From: Pseudomonas cavernae
Lineage (GTDB): Bacteria; Pseudomonadota; Gammaproteobacteria; Pseudomonadales; Pseudomonadaceae
Length of the DNA stretch: 64,000 nt
Direction of reading: 5' to 3'
NCBI RefSeq assembly: GCF_003595175.1
Contig: NZ_CP032419.1
Coordinates: 3,038,001 to 3,102,000, forward strand
This document shows positions 1 to 9,313 of this stretch, one piece after another (positions within the stretch are counted from its first letter, which is position 1; every line of letters starts with the position of its first letter). The translations under genes were made by a program, and so were the position numbers. A model generated the notes under the pieces. That model was not told the DNA's origin. It saw only the letters and a list, made by a program, of their open reading frames with translations, and did no database searches.

Positions 1-609
1 GATGGCCGCGCGCGCCTGCTCGGGCACGTAGACCTTGCCGTCGCGCAGGCGCTCGAGCAGCTCGCGCGGCGGCAGGTCGATCAGGAGGATCTCGTCGGCC
101 TCCTGCAGCACCCAGTCGGGTAGCGTTTCGCGCACCTGCACGCCGGTGATGTCGCGCACCTGGTCATTGAGTGCTTCGAGGTGCTGGACGTTGACCGTGG
201 TGTAAACGTCGATGCGCGCGTCCAGCAACTCCTCCACATCCTGCCAGCGTTTGGCGTGGCGGCTGCCCGGCGCATTGGTGTGGGCCAATTCGTCGACCAG
301 CACCAGTTTCGGTGGTTTGGCGAGGATGCCGTCGAGATCCATCTCGGTCATCTGCACGCCGCGGTATTCCAACTGGCGCAACGGCTGCTGCGGCAAGCCG
401 GCGAGCAACGCCTCGGTTTCCGCGCGGCCGTGGGTTTCCACCACCCCGGCGCGCAGGTCGACGCCCTGGCGCAACTGCGCCTGCGCCGCCTGCAGCATGG
501 CGAAGGTCTTGCCGACCCCCGGCGCCGCGCCGAGGAAGACTTTCAGCTGGCCACGCCCGGCCTTGGGCATATCGGCCAGCAGGGCATCGGCGCGGACGGC
601 GTCACTCAT
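1..609 (-). CDS. kdpD: KdpD, osmosensitive K+ sensor histidine kinase (N-terminal part, cut by window edge)
   Basis: Only the first about 203 residues are present; the reading frame runs off the left edge. Translation begins MSDAVRADALLADMPKAGRG and contains the Walker-like motif GAAPGVGKT and the KdpD/UspA-type N-terminal domain (VVETHGRAETEALL, LVDELAHTNAPGSRHAKRWQDV). KdpD is the membrane sensor kinase that phosphorylates KdpE when K+ is limiting; the transmembrane and kinase domains would lie outside this window. The ATG lies 6 nt after the kdpC stop, so kdpD is the last visible gene of the kdpFABC-D transcription unit. kdpE is expected beyond the edge. Confidence 0.96.
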   Translation of the reverse strand, partial: MSDAVRADALLADMPKAGRGQLKVFLGAAPGVGKTFAMLQAAQAQLRQGVDLRAGVVETHGRAETEALLAGLPQQPLRQLEYRGVQMTEMDLDGILAKPPKLVLVDELAHTNAPGSRHAKRWQDVEELLDARIDVYTTVNVQHLEALNDQVRDITGVQVRETLPDWVLQEADEILLIDLPPRELLERLRDGKVYVPEQARAAI

Positions 610-614
610 GCAGT

Positions 615-1193
615 TCACTCATGCACTTTATGGATGGAGGCAATAGCGGGATTGTCGGCGAGGGCCAGGTTGAGCGCCAGCACATTGACCACCGCCGGGC
701 CCACCAGCGGCGTCTCTGTGTTCTGCTGCACCAGGCGCTGCAGGCTGTCCGTGGTCATGCCGCGGGCGGCGGCGATGCGCGGAACCTGGTAGTCGGCCGC
801 GGCCGGCGACAAGTGCGGATCGAGTCCGCTGCCGGAGGTAGTGACCAGCTCCATCGGCACCTTGCCCTGGCCTGCTTCGGCCAGGCGCTCGGCGTCCTTG
901 CCGATGCGCTCGGCCAGCGCCGGGTTACTCGGCGCCAGGTTGCTGGCGCCGCTGGCCACGGTGGCGAAATTCGCCGCCGACGGCCGTGGCTGGAACCACT
1001 CCTCACCCTCGAAGTTCTGCGCCAGCAGCGCGCTGCCGCGCACCGTGCCCTGGCTGTCACGCACCAGGCTGCCGTTGGCCTGCGCGGGGAACGCCAGTTG
1101 GGCGACAGCGGTGACGGCGAGCGGATAGGCCACACCGGTAATCAGGGTCATCAGCGCCAGTAGGCTGATGGCTGGGCGAAGTTGCTTGAGCAT
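615..1193 (-). CDS. kdpC: KdpC, K+-transporting ATPase subunit C
   Basis: A 192-residue protein of normal family length. One N-terminal membrane helix (about residues 8-30) is followed by a periplasmic domain with the family motifs [18 protein letters not shown] and [10 protein letters not shown]. KdpC sits beside KdpA in the KdpFABC complex and is needed for high-affinity K+ uptake. It is separated from kdpB by an unusual 157-nt spacer filled with inverted repeats, whereas the other junctions in this operon are only 2-8 nt. Its stop is 6 nt from the kdpD ATG. Confidence 0.97.
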   Translation of the reverse strand: MLKQLRPAISLLALMTLITGVAYPLAVTAVAQLAFPAQANGSLVRDSQGTVRGSALLAQNFEGEEWFQPRPSAANFATVASGASNLAPSNPALAERIGKDAERLAEAGQGKVPMELVTTSGSGLDPHLSPAAADYQVPRIAAARGMTTDSLQRLVQQNTETPLVGPAVVNVLALNLALADNPAIASIHKVHE

Positions 1194-1230
1194 GTTCGTT
1201 CTCCAAATTTTCAGGTTTGCACCGAATCAG

Positions 1231-1340
1231 TCCCCTCTCCCACTTGTGGGAGAGGGTTAGGGAGAGGGGCTTTTGCGTTGCCGATTGCCCTCTCCCCCGG
1301 TCCCTCTCCTGCTCTTCATAACAAAGCGTGGGAGAGGGGA
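1231..1340. repeat. Cluster of GGGAGAGGG inverted repeats between kdpB and kdpC
   Basis: The spacer carries CCCTCTCCC / GGGAGAGGG units in both orientations: a tight hairpin at 1232-1256 (CCCTCTCCCAC-TT-GTGGGAGAGGG), another GGGAGAGGGG at 1260-1269, CCCTCTCCC and CCCTCTCC at 1288-1308, and GGGAGAGGGG at 1330-1339. The pattern resembles the dispersed intergenic repeats found in many Pseudomonas and related genomes. In the mRNA these units can form strong stem-loops between the ATPase subunit and kdpC. Whether they stabilise, terminate or are neutral cannot be told from the sequence. Confidence 0.8.
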
Positions 1341-1350
1341 GAAAAAAGCG

Positions 1351-3420
1351 CTACACCAAGCCCACCGCCACCAGCAGCAGGTCGATCAGCTTGATCCCGA
1401 CAAAGGGCGCGAGGATGCCGCCCAGGCCGTAGATCAGCAGGTTGCGCCGCAGCAGACTGGCGGCATCCAGGGCCTGGATGCGCACCCCGCGCAGCGCCAG
1501 GGGGATCAGCGCGACGATGATCAGCGCGTTGAACACGATGGCCGAGAGGATCGCGCTCTGCGGGCTGTGCAGCTGCATGATGTTGAGCGCGCCGAGCTGC
1601 GGGTAAATGCTGGCGAACAGCGCCGGGAGGATGGCGAAGTATTTGGCCACGTCGTTGGCCACCGAGAAGGTGGTCAGCGCGCCGCGGGTCACCAGCAGTT
1701 CCTTGCCGACCTGCACCACATCGAGCAGCTTGGTCGGGTCGCTATCCAGGTCGACCAGGTTGGCCGCTTCGCGGGCGGCCTGGGTGCCGTCGTTCATCGC
1801 CATGCCAACGTCGGCCTGGGCCAGCGCCGGGGCGTCGTTGGCGCCGTCGCCGCACATGGCGACCATCTTGCCTTCGGCCTGCTCACTGCGGATGCGCTGC
1901 AGCTTCTTCTCCGGCGTGGCTTCGGCGATGAAGTCGTCGACACCGGCTTCGGCGGCGATGGCGGCAGCGGTCAGCGGGTTGTCGCCGGTGACCATCACGG
2001 TGCGGATGCCCATCTGCCGCAACTCGGCGAAACGCTCGCGGATGCCCGGTTTGACCACGTCCTTGAGGTGGATGGCGCCGAGCAGCTGACCATCGCCGGC
2101 CACCAGCAGCGGCGTGCCGCCACTCTGGGCGATCTTCTCGACCTCGCGGGCCAGGGTTGCCGGCATGCCGTCACGCGGCAGGCCGAGGAACAGCAGCACA
2201 GAGTCCACCGCACCTTTGCGGTAGATATGGCCGTTCCAGTTCACCCCGGACAGGCGGGTCTCGGCGCTGAACGGCACTACCTCAATTTCGCTGCGCGCCG
2301 GCTCGGCCATGGGATGCAGGCCACGCAGATATTCGACGATCGACTTGCCTTCTGCAGTGTCGTCGGCCAACGAGGCCAGCAGCGCGGCTTCCGCCAAGGC
2401 CTGGCTGGAAACCCCCGGCGCCTTGAACAGCGCGCTGCAACGGCGGTTGCCGAAGGTGATGGTGCCGGTCTTGTCCAGCAGCAGCACATGCACGTCGCCC
2501 GCCGCCTCCACCGCGCGGCCGGACTTGGCGATCACGTTGAGGCGCACCAGGCGATCCATGCCGGCGATGCCGATGGCCGACAGCAGGCCGCCGATGGTGG
2601 TCGGGATCAGGGTCACCAGCAGCGCCACCAGGTACACCAGCGGCAGTTCACCGCCGGCGAAGCGGGCGAACGGCTGCAGGGTGGCGACCACCAGCAGGAA
2701 GATCAGGCTCAGGCCGATCAAGAGGATGTCCAGCGCCACCTCGTTCGGCGTCTTCTGCCGCTTGGCGCCTTCGACCAGGGCGATCATCCGGTCCAGGGTC
2801 GATTCGCCGGGGTTGGCGGTGATCCGTACCCGCAGCCAGTCGGACACCACCCGGGTGTTGCCGGTGACTGCCGAACGATCGCCGCCGGACTCGCGGATCA
2901 CCGGCGCCGATTCGCCGGTGATCGCCGCCTCGTTGACCGCGGCGATGCCTTCGATGACCTCGCCGTCGCCGGGGATCAGCTCGCCGGCCTCGACGCGCAC
3001 GATATCGCCCTTGCGCAACTGGCTGGCGGCCACCGCCTGGTACTGATCGACACCGAGTTGGCGCCGAGCCATCAGCCCCTGGCCAGTGGCCTTGAGGCTG
3101 TCGGCGCGGGCCTTGCCACGGCCCTCGGCGAGTGCCTCGGCGAAGTTGGCGAACAGCACGGTGAACCACAGCCACAGGGCGATTTGCACCGCCAGGCCGG
3201 TGCTCACGGCAGGGTTGGGGATGAAGCACAGTACGGTGGTGACTATCGCCGTCAGCTCGACCACCAGCATCACCGGCGCACGCTGCAGTTGGCGCGGGTC
3301 GAGCTTGACGAAGGCCTGCAGCAACGCCGGCTGCCATAGCGCGGCGAAGCTGGTACGGGCCTGCGGTTTGGCGCTTTTCAGTTTCCGGGCTTGGGTTTCT
3401 ACATTCGCGTTCATGGCCAT
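1351..3420 (-). CDS. kdpB: KdpB, K+-transporting P-type ATPase catalytic subunit
   Basis: A 689-residue P-type ATPase of usual length. The phosphorylation motif DKTGTITFG has its aspartate at residue 316; the actuator motif is [10 protein letters not shown], and the hinge motifs are [10 protein letters not shown] and [17 protein letters not shown]. Several membrane helices are visible (about residues 36-90, 220-275 and the C-terminal 590-689). KdpB hydrolyses ATP to drive K+ import through KdpA. It starts 4 nt after the kdpA stop, with an AAGGAG-type ribosome site overlapping that stop. The stop codon lies just after the repeat cluster that separates it from kdpC. Confidence 0.98.
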   Translation of the reverse strand: MAMNANVETQARKLKSAKPQARTSFAALWQPALLQAFVKLDPRQLQRAPVMLVVELTAIVTTVLCFIPNPAVSTGLAVQIALWLWFTVLFANFAEALAEGRGKARADSLKATGQGLMARRQLGVDQYQAVAASQLRKGDIVRVEAGELIPGDGEVIEGIAAVNEAAITGESAPVIRESGGDRSAVTGNTRVVSDWLRVRITANPGESTLDRMIALVEGAKRQKTPNEVALDILLIGLSLIFLLVVATLQPFARFAGGELPLVYLVALLVTLIPTTIGGLLSAIGIAGMDRLVRLNVIAKSGRAVEAAGDVHVLLLDKTGTITFGNRRCSALFKAPGVSSQALAEAALLASLADDTAEGKSIVEYLRGLHPMAEPARSEIEVVPFSAETRLSGVNWNGHIYRKGAVDSVLLFLGLPRDGMPATLAREVEKIAQSGGTPLLVAGDGQLLGAIHLKDVVKPGIRERFAELRQMGIRTVMVTGDNPLTAAAIAAEAGVDDFIAEATPEKKLQRIRSEQAEGKMVAMCGDGANDAPALAQADVGMAMNDGTQAAREAANLVDLDSDPTKLLDVVQVGKELLVTRGALTTFSVANDVAKYFAILPALFASIYPQLGALNIMQLHSPQSAILSAIVFNALIIVALIPLALRGVRIQALDAASLLRRNLLIYGLGGILAPFVGIKLIDLLLVAVGLV

Positions 3421-3424
3421 CTCC

Positions 3425-5122
3425 TTAATGCGCCAGCATGGCTAGGTGTTCGGCAATCGGCCCGAGGGCCAGGGCCGGCAGGAAGGTCAGGCCGCCGACC
3501 AGCAGAATGGTCAGGGTCAGCAGGGTGACGAACAGCGGGCCATGAGTCGGGAAGCTGTTGCCGCCGACCGGTGCGCGCTTCTTCGCCGCCAGGCTGCCGG
3601 CGATGGCGAGGATCGGCAGGATGTAGCCGAAACGGCCGATCAGCATGGCCAGGCCGATCATCAGGTTGTGGTACGGCGTGTTGGAGCCGAAGCCACCGAA
3701 GGCCGAGCCGTTGTTCGCCGCACCCGAGGTGTAGTTGTAGAGAATCTGGCTGAAGCCGTGGGCTCCCGGGTTGCTCACCGAGGCCATCGGCCCAGGCAGG
3801 CTGGCCGCCAGAGCGCCGAGCACCAGCACGCCGACCGGCATCACCAGGAGAGTCGCGACCAGCAGGCGCACCTCGCGGGCTTCCAGTTTCTTACCGAGGT
3901 ATTCCGGGGTACGGCCGATCATCAGGCCGGCGAGGAACACGGCGATGAGGACGAACAGCAGCATGCCGTACATCCCGGCGCCGACGCCGCCGAAGATCAC
4001 CTCGCCGAGCATCATGTTGAACATCGGCACCAGCCCGCCGAGGGCGCTGAAGCTGTCGTGCATGGCATTGACCGAGCCGTTCGAGGCGGCCGTGGTGGTC
4101 ACCGCCCAGAGCGCCGAGCCGGTCGTGCCGAAACGGCTCTCCTTGCCTTCCAGCGAGCCCACCTGCTCGATCGGCAACGCGGCCAGGGCCGGGTTCGGTT
4201 GGTACTCGGCATACAGGGTCACGCCCAAGCCGATCACGAAGATGATCAGCATGCTGGCCAGCAGTGCGCGGCTCTGGCGCAGGTCCTTGACGTAGTGGCC
4301 GAAGGTGAACACCAGCGCCGCCGGGATCAGGATGATCGAGGCCAGCTCGAACAGGTTGCTCCAGGCCGTCGGGTTCTCGAACGGGTGCGCCGAGTTGACG
4401 CCGAAGAAGCCGCCACCGTTGGTGCCGAGCTGCTTGATGGCGATCTGGCTGGCCGCCGGGCCGAGCGGAATGCTCTGGTCGGCGCCTTGCACGGTCAGGG
4501 CGTGGGCGTAGTCGAGGAAGGTCTGCGGCACGCCCTGCCACACCAGCAGCAGCGCCAGCAACAGGCACAGCGGCAGCAAGCCGTAGAGCGTCGCGCGGGT
4601 CAGATCGACCCAGAAGTTACCGAGGTTGTGGGTGGACTTGCGCGCGATGCCGCGGCACAGCACCACCAGCACGGCCAGACCGACCGCCGGACTGACGAAG
4701 TTCTGCACGGTGAGGCCGATCATCTGGCTGAAATAGCTGAGCGACGCTTCGCCGCTATAGGCCTGCCAGTTGGTGTTGGTGACGAAGCTCACCGCGGTGT
4801 TGAACGCCAGCGTCCACTCCAGCCCCGGCAGGTGCTGCGGATTGAGCGGCAGCTGGCCTTGCAGCAAGAGGATGGCGAACAGCAGCAGCAGGCTGGCAAC
4901 GGTGAAGGCCAGTAAGGCCAACATGTAGGTTTTCCAGTCCTGCTCGCTTTGCTCATCCACCCCGGACAGGCGATAGCAGAAGCGCTCGACCGGCCCGAGC
5001 AGCGGGCTCAGCAGGGTCTTCTGCCCTTCCATGACGCGGAACAAATAGCGCCCGAGGAACGGCGCCGGGGCCAACACCAGGACGAAGAAGGCCAGGATCA
5101 GCCAATAGTCTTGAACTTGCAT
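3425..5122 (-). CDS. kdpA: KdpA, K+-binding and translocating subunit
   Basis: A 565-residue polytopic membrane protein with about ten hydrophobic segments, belonging to the superfamily of K+ transporters. Selectivity-filter-like segments can be seen: [35 protein letters not shown] and [13 protein letters not shown]. Together with KdpB it forms the intersubunit route for K+ in the KdpFABC complex. It starts 8 nt after the kdpF stop and is co-transcribed with the rest of the operon. Confidence 0.98.
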   Translation of the reverse strand: MQVQDYWLILAFFVLVLAPAPFLGRYLFRVMEGQKTLLSPLLGPVERFCYRLSGVDEQSEQDWKTYMLALLAFTVASLLLLFAILLLQGQLPLNPQHLPGLEWTLAFNTAVSFVTNTNWQAYSGEASLSYFSQMIGLTVQNFVSPAVGLAVLVVLCRGIARKSTHNLGNFWVDLTRATLYGLLPLCLLLALLLVWQGVPQTFLDYAHALTVQGADQSIPLGPAASQIAIKQLGTNGGGFFGVNSAHPFENPTAWSNLFELASIILIPAALVFTFGHYVKDLRQSRALLASMLIIFVIGLGVTLYAEYQPNPALAALPIEQVGSLEGKESRFGTTGSALWAVTTTAASNGSVNAMHDSFSALGGLVPMFNMMLGEVIFGGVGAGMYGMLLFVLIAVFLAGLMIGRTPEYLGKKLEAREVRLLVATLLVMPVGVLVLGALAASLPGPMASVSNPGAHGFSQILYNYTSGAANNGSAFGGFGSNTPYHNLMIGLAMLIGRFGYILPILAIAGSLAAKKRAPVGGNSFPTHGPLFVTLLTLTILLVGGLTFLPALALGPIAEHLAMLAH

Positions 5123-5130
5123 GGCGCCTC

Positions 5131-5220
5131 CTAGCTACGCTCGGCGCGTAGCAGCGCGACCAGCAAGTAAACGAACAGTCCCAAGGCCAAGGCCAGGGAC
5201 ACCCCATCGAGAATGCTCAT
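5131..5220 (-). CDS. kdpF: KdpF, small membrane subunit of the Kdp ATPase
   Basis: A 29-residue single-helix peptide starting [20 protein letters not shown] and ending RAERS. It is preceded by a clear AAGGAG ribosome-binding site 8 nt before the ATG. KdpF stabilises the KdpABC complex in E. coli. It is the first gene of the operon, 8 nt upstream of kdpA. Genes this short are often missed by automatic callers; length, hydrophobicity and position together make the call strong. Confidence 0.93.
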   Translation of the reverse strand: MSILDGVSLALALGLFVYLLVALLRAERS

Positions 5221-5274
5221 GCGTAATGCTCCTTGATGCGGACTCTCCCGCTGTGGAGTCATTCTCGAAAGGAA

Positions 5275-5331
5275 GGGCGTAAAGGAACGAGTCCAGGGCC
5301 GGTGGCAAGGCATAAAGAAAGCGTAAAAAAC
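5275..5331 (-). promoter_or_regulatory. Candidate KdpE-type control region of the kdp operon
   Basis: Upstream of kdpF, read on the minus strand, are direct repeats TTTACGC (about 5321-5327) and TTTATGC (about 5310-5316), 11 nt apart, with a third TTTACGC at about 5277-5283. E. coli KdpE binds a T-rich site with similar half-sites, and OmpR-type regulators commonly bind direct repeats at 10-11 nt spacing. The location fits, but I found no convincing -10/-35 pair, so the call is tentative. Confidence 0.3.
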
Positions 5332-5510
5332 CGCTTTAGGATGCGGCTACGCCAGCAGGCATACGGGCGCAAAAGAATGACCAGCAGCCGACCTACGCCG
5401 GCCTTGTTCAAACAGCTCAAGGGGCGGTCACACCGCGCGTTTGGGTGGTCAGATATTTGCTTGAGAGCGCCACCGGCCACCCCTTGGATGACCGGTCAGG
5501 CAGGGAAAGG

Positions 5511-5659
5511 TCTCAGAACCTGTCTACGATCTGCTGCGCGTCGGTCAAACTGCGTTGAAAACGGCTTCGGAATGCTCATTTACAACTCGTAAACTCCGCT
5601 TCCTCAGCCGTTTTCGCCTTGTTTGACTCTAGCTCGCGAGATCGTAAACAGGTTCTCAG
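5511..5659. repeat. 149-bp palindromic MITE-like element
   Basis: Terminal inverted repeats TCTCAGAACCTGTCTACGATCT (left) and the complementary GATCGTAAACAGGTTCTCAG (right) enclose nested inverted segments: GTCAAAC/GTTTGAC, GAAAACGGCT/AGCCGTTTTC and TTTAC/GTAAA around a central loop near 5581-5595. The whole element can fold into one long imperfect hairpin and encodes no protein. I recognise the sequence type as a repeat scattered through Pseudomonas genomes. Its right end overlaps the last codons of the neighbouring permease gene and provides its TGA stop (5656-5658). Confidence 0.85.
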
Positions 5660-6747
5660 GCCGACTTGTCGTGATCGCTCGGCTCAGCAGCCTGGGTCGG
5701 CGCCGCTGGCGATACCGGCTCATAGGCGATCCAGTCGCTCACCAGGCTGTAGGCGACCGCCAGCAGGGTCGGGCCGAGGAACAGGCCCATGAAGCCGAAG
5801 GCCAACAGGCCGCCGAACACGCCGAGCAGCACCACCACCAGCGGCAGGTTACCGCCGCGGCTGATCAGGTAAGGCTTGAGCACGTTATCCACGCCGCTGA
5901 TGACGAACATGCCCCAGATGCCGAGGAACACCGCGTAGCCATAGTCGCCGTGCCAGACCAGCCAGGCAGTGGCCGGTACCCAGATCAGCGGCGGCCCCAT
6001 GGGGATCAGGCTGAGGGCGAAGGTGAGGATGCCCAGCACCAGCGCCGCCGGCACGCCGGCGATCCAGAAGCCGATCAGGGCCAGCACGGCCTGGGCGGCC
6101 GCCGTGCCGATCACGCCATTGACCACGCGTTGCACGGTACCGGCCACCAGCTCCAGATAGTGGTCGGCGCGCTCACCGATCAGCCGGTGCAAGCCTTTGC
6201 GCACCAGGGTCGCCATGCGCGGACCATCGCGGTAGAAGAAGAACACCAGCACCAGGCTTAGCACCAACTCGACCAAGCCGCCGCCGATCTGTGCGCTGCG
6301 TGCCAGCAGCCAGTTGCCGACCTGGCCCATGTACGGTTTGACACTGGCGAAGATCGCCGCGCCCTGCTGGTCGATGGTGTACCACAGCTTGACCAGCCGC
6401 TCGCCCAGCAGCGGAATGCCTGCCAGCCATTGCGGCGGCGGCGGCAGGCCTTCGACCTGCAGATCCTTGACCAGATTGGTCGCATCGCGGATATGGTCGG
6501 CCAGGTTGACCCCCAGCAACACCAGCGGCACGGCCACCAGCAGCATCCAGCCGAAAGTCAGCAGCGCCGCGGCAGTCGTTGCCCGGCCGTGCAACAGGCG
6601 GGTCAGCAACGGCATCAGCGGCCAACTGGCGAACGCTAGCACCGCGGCCCAGAACAGCGCCGACCAGAACGGTGCCAGCACCCAGAGACTGGCGCCGAGT
6701 AGCGCCAACAGCAGAATCTGCACCAGCAACCGGTCGTTATTGGGCAT
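5656..6747 (-). CDS. ydiK: YdiK-like AI-2E/PerM family inner-membrane permease
   Basis: A 363-residue protein with about eight hydrophobic segments and the family pattern of the E. coli YdiK group: long N-terminal double helix, a central soluble stretch (LPPPPQWLAGIPLLGERLVK), then VSGVDNVLKPYLISRGG and a C-terminal GLLAFGFMGLFLGPTLLAVAYS. Members are putative exporters, and the natural substrate is unknown. I chose the ATG at 6747 because GGAG lies 8 nt upstream; an upstream TTG lacks this. The stop codon comes from the terminal repeat of the palindromic element, so the last residues (DKSA) may be recent additions. Confidence 0.88.
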   Translation of the reverse strand: MPNNDRLLVQILLLALLGASLWVLAPFWSALFWAAVLAFASWPLMPLLTRLLHGRATTAAALLTFGWMLLVAVPLVLLGVNLADHIRDATNLVKDLQVEGLPPPPQWLAGIPLLGERLVKLWYTIDQQGAAIFASVKPYMGQVGNWLLARSAQIGGGLVELVLSLVLVFFFYRDGPRMATLVRKGLHRLIGERADHYLELVAGTVQRVVNGVIGTAAAQAVLALIGFWIAGVPAALVLGILTFALSLIPMGPPLIWVPATAWLVWHGDYGYAVFLGIWGMFVISGVDNVLKPYLISRGGNLPLVVVLLGVFGGLLAFGFMGLFLGPTLLAVAYSLVSDWIAYEPVSPAAPTQAAEPSDHDKSA

Positions 6748-6907
6748 GCCCAAGGCTCCATGCAAAGAGAATTCATCAGTGGTGAATCGAGGGCCGGCGG
6801 TGCAACTCTGCCGGCGGCCGGCCTCGCAGGCTGCAGCGAACGCGCCCTTCAGGACACTAGCTTAGCCCCGCGAGCCAGCGGAAAGCTCATCATCCCTGCT
6901 GCCGGCA

Positions 6908-7726
6908 CTAGCGCAGCACGGTCAGGCGCAGGCCCGGCACCTCGCTCGGTTCCAGCTCCAGCCGCGCGGCACGTACCCGCTGCTGCACCAGGGCCTCGCG
7001 CCAGGCTTCGGCATGGGCGCCGGCCAGGCTGACCCGCAGGGTGCTGTCCATGTTCAGGCTACGCGCCAGCAGCTCGCTCCAGGCCGGCGGCGGTTCGCCG
7101 GTGAGTTTCGCCAGGCTCAGCTCACCGACGCTGCGCAACTGGCGCAACAGCGTGCCTGCGGTGGGCAGCAGCTCGCCTAGCGGACTGCTGACTTGCAGTT
7201 GCTCGACGTGCAGGTAGGCGCGGCGGTTGCCACGGGTGATGCCGTACAGCGCCAGCAGACTGTCCGCTGGCGGCGCGGCCTGGCGCAGCAGCAGGTAGTC
7301 CTGCTGGTCGTCCGGGCCATACAGCTTGGCATTGCCGAATACCGCGTTGGCCCACAGGCTGCTGGAGCCGCATTCGCGCCCTTCGCACCAATACAGCAGT
7401 TCGGCGCCCTGAGCCTGCAAGGCCTGGCGGGTGGCATTGAATGCCTCGTCGCCGAAGTGCTCGCTGGGCAACTGATAGGTCACCGCAGTCAGCTGCCCTT
7501 GCGCGGCGACTTGACCCTCATAGCGCAGCCGATTGCTGATCCGCCCGATCGCGCCTTGCGGATAGATGCGCTCCTGTTGGGCTACCTCACGGTAGTCGAC
7601 GATTTCCGCCCGCGGAAACCGCGGCACGCCCGGGAGGTCATGGCTGCCGGGCAAATCGGCGGCGAACGCGCCGGCACTGCCAAGGACCAACCACAGCACC
7701 TGGCTCAAACGCTTCGCTGGCCTCAT
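6908..7726 (-). CDS. DUF4892-type secreted protein
   Basis: A 272-residue protein with an N-terminal signal peptide (hydrophobic stretch to AFA before ADLPG). The mature part begins with the DUF4892-like motif [16 protein letters not shown] segment (here [21 protein letters not shown]), followed by [26 protein letters not shown]. Two cysteines, in WCEGRECG, could form a disulfide. Its start overlaps the stop of the glutathione transferase gene by 4 nt (ATGA), suggesting translational coupling. I cannot assign a function beyond a periplasmic or outer-membrane location. Confidence 0.78.
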   Translation of the reverse strand: MRPAKRLSQVLWLVLGSAGAFAADLPGSHDLPGVPRFPRAEIVDYREVAQQERIYPQGAIGRISNRLRYEGQVAAQGQLTAVTYQLPSEHFGDEAFNATRQALQAQGAELLYWCEGRECGSSSLWANAVFGNAKLYGPDDQQDYLLLRQAAPPADSLLALYGITRGNRRAYLHVEQLQVSSPLGELLPTAGTLLRQLRSVGELSLAKLTGEPPPAWSELLARSLNMDSTLRVSLAGAHAEAWREALVQQRVRAARLELEPSEVPGLRLTVLR

Positions 7727-8385
7727 CGCATCAGCATCGACTGGGCGGACTGCACTACCTTGTCGCTCTCCTCCTGGCGCTTGGGCACCAGCAGGCCACG
7801 CTGCACCGCCGGGCGCGCCTCGATGGCGGCCAGCCAGCGCTGCAGATGCTCGAGGCCGTCGACCGACACCCCAGCCCAATCATACGAGCGTACCCAGGGG
7901 AAGGTGGCGATGTCGGCGATGCTGTAGTCGCCGGCCAGGTACTCCGCCTCGCCCAGGCGCCCGTTCAATACCTCGTAGAGGCGGCGGGTCTCGTGCTGGT
8001 AGCGGTCGATGGCGCCCTGCAACTTCTCCGGAAAATAGCGGAAGAACACGTTGGCCTGGCCCTGCATGGGGCCGACGCCGCCCATCTGGAACATCAGCCA
8101 CTGGATCACTCGAGAGCGCCCCTTGACGTCCTGCGGCAGCAACTGCCCGGTCTTTTCCGCCAGGTAGATGAGGATGGCGCCAGATTCGAACACGGTAAAG
8201 TCATCGTTGCCACGATCGACGATGGCCGGGATGCGGCCGTTGGGGTTGATCTTGAGAAACGCGGGGCTTTTCTGTTGTTTCTTGTCGAAACTCAGGGCAT
8301 GCACCTTATAGGGCAGCCCGAGCTCTTCGAGGGCGATGGAGATCTTGTGGCCGTTCGGGGTGGCGGCGGTGTACAGGTCGATCAT
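7723..8385 (-). CDS. Glutathione S-transferase family protein (YfcG/YghU-like)
   Basis: A 220-residue cytosolic GST. The N-terminal thioredoxin-like domain reads [21 protein letters not shown] with the glutathione-binding segments [11 protein letters not shown] and [16 protein letters not shown]. The C-terminal helical domain includes [20 protein letters not shown]. The TPNG segment near the N terminus resembles the YfcG/Ure2p-like group, which acts as disulfide-bond oxidoreductases rather than classic transferases. The substrate is unknown. It overlaps the DUF4892 gene by 4 nt and lies downstream of the two hydrolase genes. Confidence 0.88.
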   Translation of the reverse strand: MIDLYTAATPNGHKISIALEELGLPYKVHALSFDKKQQKSPAFLKINPNGRIPAIVDRGNDDFTVFESGAILIYLAEKTGQLLPQDVKGRSRVIQWLMFQMGGVGPMQGQANVFFRYFPEKLQGAIDRYQHETRRLYEVLNGRLGEAEYLAGDYSIADIATFPWVRSYDWAGVSVDGLEHLQRWLAAIEARPAVQRGLLVPKRQEESDKVVQSAQSMLMR

Positions 8386-8405
8386 GAGGCGCTCCGGAAA
8401 CGATC

Positions 8406-8429
8406 AGGCTGGATCAATCCGTCCAGCCT
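8406..8429 (-). terminator. Hairpin between the alpha/beta hydrolase and GST genes
   Basis: AGGCTGGA and TCCAGCCT form an 8-bp stem with an 8-nt loop, 20 nt past the hydrolase stop. The following T content is weak, so termination may be partial. Confidence 0.4.
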
Positions 8430-8449
8430 TGCCGTTCGGCCGGGGCGCG

Positions 8450-9313
8450 TCAAGCCGGATGGAAGAAGCGATTGAAACAGTCTGCGACGACCTGGGCGCC
8501 CGCCTCGTCTTCCAGGTGCAGGTGATGGCGGCCGGGCAGCTCGGTGAGCTCGACGGGCAAATCCTTGAGCAGATCGATGGAGCCGGGAATCTTCGTCATC
8601 ACGCCTTGGCTGGCCAGCACCAAGCTGACCGGGCAGGCGATGCGATGGACGAAGGCCAGTGCCTGCGGCAAGGTGAAACGCACCGGCGATGGCAGCATCA
8701 GGCGGCTGTCGGTACGCCAGATATAGCCGCCGGGCACCGGCATCACGCCGCGCTGGGCGAGCAGCTCCGAGGCTTCGCGGTTGACCGATACGGCGCCCTT
8801 CATGCGCGCCTCGATGGCCTTGTCGAAGCTGTCGTGGACGCGTTTGCGCTTGTTCTTCAGGGCCATCTGCGCCTCGAACGCCGCCGCCAGCTCCTCCGGC
8901 GTGGCCTCGGGCTTGGCGGTGTGCGGAATGATCGCGTCGATCAGGGCCAGACGCTCGACCCGGTGCGGCATGGTGCCGGCGATCAGGGTCGAGACGATCG
9001 CGCCCATCGAATGGCCGAGCAGCGAGAAGCGCTCCCAGCCGAACTGTTCGGCGACCTGGAGGATGTCGTAGACGTTCTCCCACACCGAATAGTGCGCACC
9101 CGGCGGACGGTGCTCGGAATGGCCGTGGCCGGCCAGGTCGACGGCGACGATGCGCAGCCCGTGCAGTTTCGGGACCAACCGGGCGAAGCTCATGAGGTTG
9201 TCCATCCAGCCGTGCACGGCGATCACCGGCAGACCGTCTGCCGGGCCGTAAATGTGCGCCGCCAGTTCGATATGCGGCAGGCTCAGGCGGACTTCTTCGA
9301 CCTGCATGTTCAT
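8450..9313 (-). CDS. Alpha/beta-fold hydrolase
   Basis: A 287-residue serine hydrolase. Visible motifs are the oxyanion-region VIAVHGWMDN, the nucleophile elbow LGHSMGAIV with the catalytic serine, a helical cap rich in charged residues (AQMALKNKRKRVHDSF), and the C-terminal catalytic His in ELPGRHHLHLEDE. The start chosen is MNMQVEEVRL at 9313, whose ATG overlaps the TGA of the preceding hydrolase gene (ATGA). The real substrate is unknown; the two adjacent hydrolases are not close copies of each other. Confidence 0.87.
   Translation of the reverse strand: MNMQVEEVRLSLPHIELAAHIYGPADGLPVIAVHGWMDNLMSFARLVPKLHGLRIVAVDLAGHGHSEHRPPGAHYSVWENVYDILQVAEQFGWERFSLLGHSMGAIVSTLIAGTMPHRVERLALIDAIIPHTAKPEATPEELAAAFEAQMALKNKRKRVHDSFDKAIEARMKGAVSVNREASELLAQRGVMPVPGGYIWRTDSRLMLPSPVRFTLPQALAFVHRIACPVSLVLASQGVMTKIPGSIDLLKDLPVELTELPGRHHLHLEDEAGAQVVADCFNRFFHPA

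Noticed and set aside
1273-3339. Long open frame of about 690 codons opposite kdpB
   Set aside because: It is a GC-rich antisense shadow with His/Gln/Arg-rich low-complexity translation and no motif; kdpB on the other strand has every P-type ATPase motif.
5233-5592. 119-codon open frame downstream of the kdp promoter region
   Set aside because: It runs into the palindromic repeat, has no ribosome site or conserved feature, and is probably chance.
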